Shown piece by piece: positions 59,731 through 64,000 of a stretch of 64,000 nucleotides of DNA. Every line of letters begins with the position of its first letter. The first letter of the stretch is position 1. The notes under the pieces were generated by a model, which was not told the DNA's origin, did no database searches, and saw only the letters and a program-made list of their open reading frames with translations. Origin of the DNA: Ruminococcus sp. (GTDB lineage: Bacteria; Bacillota; Clostridia; Oscillospirales; Ruminococcaceae); contig SVNK01000003.1 of the NCBI GenBank assembly GCA_015066935.1, positions 1 to 64,000 on the forward strand, read 5' to 3'. Position numbers and translations under genes: made by a program.

Positions 59731-61500
59731 ATGGAAGCATATGAACTTATAGAAAAACTAAAAAAGGAAAGAGAACTTCTTCCCGATGATTATGACGGAA
59801 GCTACAGACTTGTACGTGAGGTAATCGGTTCGTTTGCATCAATAAAGAAGCTGTCGGTTATTGATTATAACGATCTTGATTTTCTGTATGCAATTGCACT
59901 CGATACATGGAAGGAAGGTATCGAGGCTAAAAGAGACAGGGTAAAAAAATGTCATCTTCTTCATAATGACAAGATGACGTTCAGTAAGACACTCGAAAAC
60001 GTGTGGAAAACTACCTGCAAGAAAATTGCGGAAGACATTGATATAGAAATAGAATTCAGTTATGCTGCTACAGCCTTTACCACATTCAAAGGCTCAAGAA
60101 TCGCTTCAAATCCCGAAGCTATTCTTGAATTTATCCAGATGTGCATGGACGTAAAGGAGCTTAACAAGGATGAAGCCATATATGCGAGGGCAGCGGAAAC
60201 TCTTAATGAGGAGTTCCGTGAATCAGGAATGAACGTCGGAACTGCTTCCCGTATTCTCCATAATATATGTCCGTTTACATTCCCGATCATCGACGATACA
60301 CGTTTCAATGAGCCGATCTATGTTGTTCTGGGCATAGAACTTGACGATTGGGACGATATTGCGTGTTACGTTGAAAACTGTCGTAAAATCAAGGAGTTCC
60401 GTGACGAGCATTTCCGTTTCAGGAATTTCCGTGTTTTTGACCTTGCAGAGACTAAATATCATGTTTTTGATGAGTATGTCGAGCCTGATATTGATGCTCA
60501 GCTCATTGAAAGAGAAAGCCAGCTTCTCAGCAATTCACTCAACCGTATTCTCTACGGACCTCCCGGAACAGGTAAAACATATAACATTGTCCGCCATGCT
60601 GTTGAGCTTATTGAGGGAGACGATTTTGTCAAGGGAGAGGTGTACTCTGCAATAAAGAAGCGTTATGACGAGTACGTGCAAAGTGGGCACATCAAGTTCA
60701 CAACGTTCCACCAGTCGTTCAGCTACGAGGAATTTGTAGAGGGAATCCGTCCTGTTATCGTTGACAAGTACGGTAATGAGACAAGTACGGCTCACTCTGA
60801 AACGAATGTAATTTATAAGGCTTTCGACGGAGTTTTCAAGTCGTTCTGTGATAAGGCAAGAAAGAGTATGGGCTCGAAATTCGTCATCATCATCGACGAG
60901 ATTAACCGAGGCAACATCTCCAAGATTTTCGGTGAGCTTATCACTCTGATCGAGGACTCAAAACGTGGAAGTACCGCAATTCTGCCGTATTCACAGAAGG
61001 AGTTTTCTGTTCCCGAAAACGTGTATATCCTCGGTACGATGAATACTGCGGACCGTTCCATTGCACTGCTTGATACGGCTCTCAGACGTCGTTTTGACTT
61101 TATTGAAATGATGCCTGTTCCTGAGCTTCTCGGAATGTGCGGAAACGTGAACCTGTGCGAGCTTCTTACGGCAATAAATCAGCGTATTGAGTATTATTAC
61201 GACCGTGAACATGCAATAGGTCATGCATATTTTATGGACAAGAACGGTTCGATAAAGAGTCTCGGAGTTTTAAGAAATATATTCAATACAAAGATTATTC
61301 CGCTTCTTCAGGAATACTTCTTCGACGACTACGAAAAAATAAAGCTCATTCTCAATGATACCAACTCATTTATTCAGAGTATCAAACCCAAATATATCAA
61401 GAAATACGACTCCGACCAGAAAATTTACCGTATCGGTGATCCGCTTAGCTGGCAGGAAAGTCATTTTATAAATATTTATAAGTATGACGATGAGGAATGA
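59731..61500 (+). CDS. mcrB: McrB-type AAA+ GTPase
   Basis: A 589-residue McrB, the motor and DNA-recognition part of the modification-dependent McrBC system. The N-terminal 250 residues are a specificity domain that I do not recognise. The AAA+ part has Walker [12 protein letters not shown], Walker [20 protein letters not shown] and the McrB mark [20 protein letters not shown]. The stop overlaps the mcrC start (ATGA). All motor motifs look intact. Confidence 0.93.
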   Translation: MEAYELIEKLKKERELLPDDYDGSYRLVREVIGSFASIKKLSVIDYNDLDFLYAIALDTWKEGIEAKRDRVKKCHLLHNDKMTFSKTLENVWKTTCKKIAEDIDIEIEFSYAATAFTTFKGSRIASNPEAILEFIQMCMDVKELNKDEAIYARAAETLNEEFRESGMNVGTASRILHNICPFTFPIIDDTRFNEPIYVVLGIELDDWDDIACYVENCRKIKEFRDEHFRFRNFRVFDLAETKYHVFDEYVEPDIDAQLIERESQLLSNSLNRILYGPPGTGKTYNIVRHAVELIEGDDFVKGEVYSAIKKRYDEYVQSGHIKFTTFHQSFSYEEFVEGIRPVIVDKYGNETSTAHSETNVIYKAFDGVFKSFCDKARKSMGSKFVIIIDEINRGNISKIFGELITLIEDSKRGSTAILPYSQKEFSVPENVYILGTMNTADRSIALLDTALRRRFDFIEMMPVPELLGMCGNVNLCELLTAINQRIEYYYDREHAIGHAYFMDKNGSIKSLGVLRNIFNTKIIPLLQEYFFDDYEKIKLILNDTNSFIQSIKPKYIKKYDSDQKIYRIGDPLSWQESHFINIYKYDDEE

Positions 61501-62711
61501 TTATGGACAGCAAATATATAACAAGATGCCAGAATGATACCATAATAGAGCTTGACGCCGAAAACAGTGAACGCTTTGAAATGCTTGAGGACTTTATTCT
61601 TCACAGCAACAGCGATAAAGCAACTTATCTCAGGCTTACTCTCAATAACGGAAACAAAGCGATAAAAGCTGCCGATTATGTGGGGATACTGCGTCTTGCT
61701 GACGGAAGCTGCATAGAACTTCTGCCAAAGGTTGCGGGAATAAAAAGGGGAGCTGTCGCTGAGAATCGTGAGGTTCTGTACAGGATGCTTTCGGCGTATT
61801 ATGATATTCCCTACGAAAGAAGAGCAGATGATGAAAGCAGTGACAGTTCTGACAACACCTTCCTTGAATTCTTTATATCCGTTTTTGCCCGTGAGTGCAT
61901 GAAAATTATTAAAAGCGGACTTTTGTCGGGGTATGAATCGATAGAGGAAAACACGTCACAGGTCAGGGGAACGATTCTGTTTGCGGAAAATAACCGTCGG
62001 AATCTCGTTCACCGTGAAAGACTGTATGTCCGTCATGATGAGTTTACTCCCGACAGAGTTGAGAACCGTCTTATGAAATCTGCGGCTTTTGTAATGACAA
62101 AACTTTCGGGAAATCACCAGAATATTCAGAATCTGAAAAAGATTATGGCAATTCTTGACGAGGTGAAGCTGTCGGACAATTACGAGGCTGATTTTGCGAA
62201 GTGCATAAATGCACGCAATACCAAAAAATACAACACTGTATTGAATATATGCAGACTGTTCCTCCGAAGCAAAAAGAATGCGGAGTATTCGGGAAAGTTT
62301 GTGAGCTATGCACTGCTTTTCCCGATGGAGGATCTTTTCCGTGCATATGTTTCAAGACTCGTGAAGACTGAGATGCGTGGCAAGACGGTCAGGACAAAGA
62401 TTTCGGGACAATATCTGTGCGAGGAACAGCAGTGCTTCGGAGTAAGTCCCGACATTGTAGTGTGCGACGAGCTTAATCATGTTGAACTTGTGATTGTAAC
62501 ACATTGGAAGCTTGTCGAGACTCTTATGGATGTTGACCCGAATGATATTTATGCACTTTTTGCCTATGGAAAGCGTCTCGGATGTGCTAAGACGGTGCTG
62601 ATTTTCCCCGAAAATGAGGATGCAGCGGAGCTTCCGAACAGTGGAGAATATACAATAGAGTGTCAGGGGACAACTGATGTTAAAATCCGCTTTGCAAGAC
62701 TTACGGACTGA
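61497..62711 (+). CDS. mcrC: McrC-type protein with altered nuclease site
   Basis: A 404-residue McrC by position and by segments such as [26 protein letters not shown] and [11 protein letters not shown]. The PD-(D/E)xK nuclease core should read PD...DxK. Here SPDIV keeps the first Asp (319), but the second motif reads VIVTHWK, with Val334 in place of Asp and His336 in place of Lys. Cleavage is therefore doubtful. The frame and length are otherwise normal, so the change is not simple decay. Confidence 0.85.
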   Translation: MIMDSKYITRCQNDTIIELDAENSERFEMLEDFILHSNSDKATYLRLTLNNGNKAIKAADYVGILRLADGSCIELLPKVAGIKRGAVAENREVLYRMLSAYYDIPYERRADDESSDSSDNTFLEFFISVFARECMKIIKSGLLSGYESIEENTSQVRGTILFAENNRRNLVHRERLYVRHDEFTPDRVENRLMKSAAFVMTKLSGNHQNIQNLKKIMAILDEVKLSDNYEADFAKCINARNTKKYNTVLNICRLFLRSKKNAEYSGKFVSYALLFPMEDLFRAYVSRLVKTEMRGKTVRTKISGQYLCEEQQCFGVSPDIVVCDELNHVELVIVTHWKLVETLMDVDPNDIYALFAYGKRLGCAKTVLIFPENEDAAELPNSGEYTIECQGTTDVKIRFARLTD

Positions 62712-62720
62712 CGTATATAT

Positions 62721-62750
62721 AAAGGGACGATTAATAATCGTCCCTTTTTT
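62721..62750. terminator. Two-way terminator between mcrC and ftsH
   Basis: AAAGGGACGATTA pairs with TAATCGTCCCTTT, with T or A tracts on both sides. The ftsH stop codon (62733-62731) lies within the stem. Confidence 0.85.
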
Positions 62751-64000
62751 CACTATCAAGAACCGCCATAAATTCATCGCCGCTAATGGTTTCCTTTTCG
62801 AGGAGAAGTGCGGCAAGCTTGTGGAGTTTATTTATATTATCCGAAATAATACCGAGGGCTTTTCGGTGTGCGGAAGCAATAATGCTGTTCACTTCCTTGT
62901 CGATAAGGGCAGCGGTTTCGGATGAGCAAATGAGTTCGGGTTCTCCTCCGAGGTAATTATCGGAAGCGGTTTCGAGTGCAATCATGTCGAATTGCGAACT
63001 CATTCCGCAGCGTGTTACCATTGAACGGGCGATTCTCGTTGCTTTTTCAATATCGTTGGAAGCACCGCTTGTACAGGTTCCGAATACAAGTTCTTCCGCA
63101 GAACGTCCGCCTGTCAGGACAGCGATACGTGACAGTGCATCCTCTTTTGTCACGAGGTTTTTCTCGCTGTCGTCAACCTGCATTGTGTATCCGAGTGCAC
63201 CTGAAGTACGTGGGATAATTGTTATCTTATGTACGGGAGCAGAAGGTCTTTCCTTAGCCGCAACAATTGCATGACCGATTTCATGGTAAGCTATTATTTT
63301 TTTCTCATTATGCGAAATAACGGCATTTTTACGCTGATATCCGGCGATTACAACCTCAACGCTTTCTTCAATATCTGACTGTGAGACAATATTTCGTCCG
63401 TTTCTGACAGCTCTGAGGGCGGCTTCGTTGATGATATTTGCAAGTTCTGCACCGGAAGCACCTGCGGTTGCCCTTGCAATGGCATTGAAGTCGAGATTTG
63501 TGTCGGTTACGACCTTAGAAGCGTGGACTCTGAGAATTGCTTCACGACCTGCAATATCGGGAAGTTCAACGGGAATACGTCTGTCAAAGCGTCCCGGACG
63601 AAGCAGTGCAGGGTCGAGAGAATCGGGACGGTTGGTTGCCGCAAGAATTACAACGGCACTGCGTCCGTCGAACCCGTCCATTTCGGTGAGGAGCTGATTA
63701 AGAGTCTGTTCACGTTCATCGCTTGAGGTCATGCGTGAATCACGTTTTTTGCCTATTGTGTCTATTTCGTCGATAAAGACGATGCATGGAGCTTTTGCTG
63801 ATGCCTGACGGAAGAGGTCACGGATTTTTGCGGCACCTACTCCTGCAAACATTTCCACAAATTCAGAGCCGGAAATCGAAAAGAACGGAACATCCGCTTC
63901 ACCTGCAACAGCCTGTGCGAGGAGGGTTTTTCCTGTTCCGGGAGGGCCTGCAAGAAGCACACCTTTTGGAAGTTTTGCACCGATTTCTGTAAATTTTTCA
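62731..64000 (-). CDS. ftsH: ATP-dependent zinc metalloprotease FtsH, partial
   Basis: The C-terminal 423 residues of FtsH; the N-terminus lies beyond the window. Visible are Walker [26 protein letters not shown], the second region of homology [19 protein letters not shown], and the zinc site HEIGHA. The tail is short. The preceding bases read [13 protein letters not shown], so the frame stays open to the edge. It degrades membrane proteins and some regulators. Confidence 0.97.
   Translation of the reverse strand, partial: EKFTEIGAKLPKGVLLAGPPGTGKTLLAQAVAGEADVPFFSISGSEFVEMFAGVGAAKIRDLFRQASAKAPCIVFIDEIDTIGKKRDSRMTSSDEREQTLNQLLTEMDGFDGRSAVVILAATNRPDSLDPALLRPGRFDRRIPVELPDIAGREAILRVHASKVVTDTNLDFNAIARATAGASGAELANIINEAALRAVRNGRNIVSQSDIEESVEVVIAGYQRKNAVISHNEKKIIAYHEIGHAIVAAKERPSAPVHKITIIPRTSGALGYTMQVDDSEKNLVTKEDALSRIAVLTGGRSAEELVFGTCTSGASNDIEKATRIARSMVTRCGMSSQFDMIALETASDNYLGGEPELICSSETAALIDKEVNSIIASAHRKALGIISDNINKLHKLAALLLEKETISGDEFMAVLDSEKRDDY

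Noticed and set aside
59731..62711. Decayed McrBC locus
   Set aside because: Both frames are open and full length, with a consensus promoter and coupled start; only the nuclease residues differ.

Overview
The window looks like chromosome from a low-GC, spore-capable clostridial Firmicute of the Ruminococcus/Oscillospiraceae type. The signs are a secreted peptidase ending in a dockerin, an alpha/beta small acid-soluble spore protein, clostridial ribosomal operons (rpsB-tsf; rplU-prp-rpmA-obgE; rpmG-secE-nusG-rplK-rplA), T-box control, and consensus TTGACA/TATAAT promoters with 17-bp spacers.

Left third (1-11.3 kb): a truncated agr-type sensor kinase and a repeat, then a chain of six hairpins, then feoA, feoB, a small Cys-rich membrane protein, a DtxR-like repressor and an AraC regulator. 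Next come DUF2325 and DUF3793 proteins, a flavodoxin, and a set that reads as a flavin-based extracellular electron transfer module: a secreted Tp47-like protein, a ferric-reductase-like membrane protein with an FMN-binding domain, the flavin transferase ApbE, a NusG-II protein and a Gx transporter. The same operator-like site, GTTAG-N6-CTAAC, lies before feoA, before feoB and before the DUF2325 gene, so iron uptake and electron transfer appear to share one repressor.

Accessory region (11.3-29 kb): three small gene modules (a P-loop ATPase, a split chromate transporter, a VOC protein) share 5' and 3' boundary motifs. Then comes the most interesting part: at least two related large-serine-recombinase elements nested at tRNA-Leu(UAG). 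The inner element (about 17372-28386) carries a Spo0A-C-like regulator, an ABC exporter with a frameshifted permease, lipoprotein and secreted genes, a complete agr quorum-sensing locus, a small TTG-start gene, an intact recombinase and a whole replacement tRNA-Leu. Its ends split another tRNA-Leu in the anticodon loop. The junctions reveal two similar attP arms flanking a TT core. To the right lie three 5' tRNA-Leu halves in 107-108-bp units, read here as scars of repeated insertion. The outer element keeps an internally deleted recombinase and a possible nuclease gene.

Core region (29-56 kb): an epimerase/acyl-CoA synthetase fusion controlled by a T-box leader; a lipoprotein; ylmC-like, rpsB and tsf; a MoxR-DUF58-transglutaminase operon with a dockerin-bearing C39 peptidase; prmA; rplU to yebC; the rpmG-rplA operon; degV, trmL, ruvX, pyrD and pyrK; and a SASP gene.

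Right end (56-64 kb): a capsule/exopolysaccharide tyrosine kinase and phosphatase pair behind an attenuator-like leader, a DUF4261 protein, an McrBC locus whose McrC has lost two of its three expected nuclease residues, and a partial ftsH. All calls come from reading the sequence; no database search was run.
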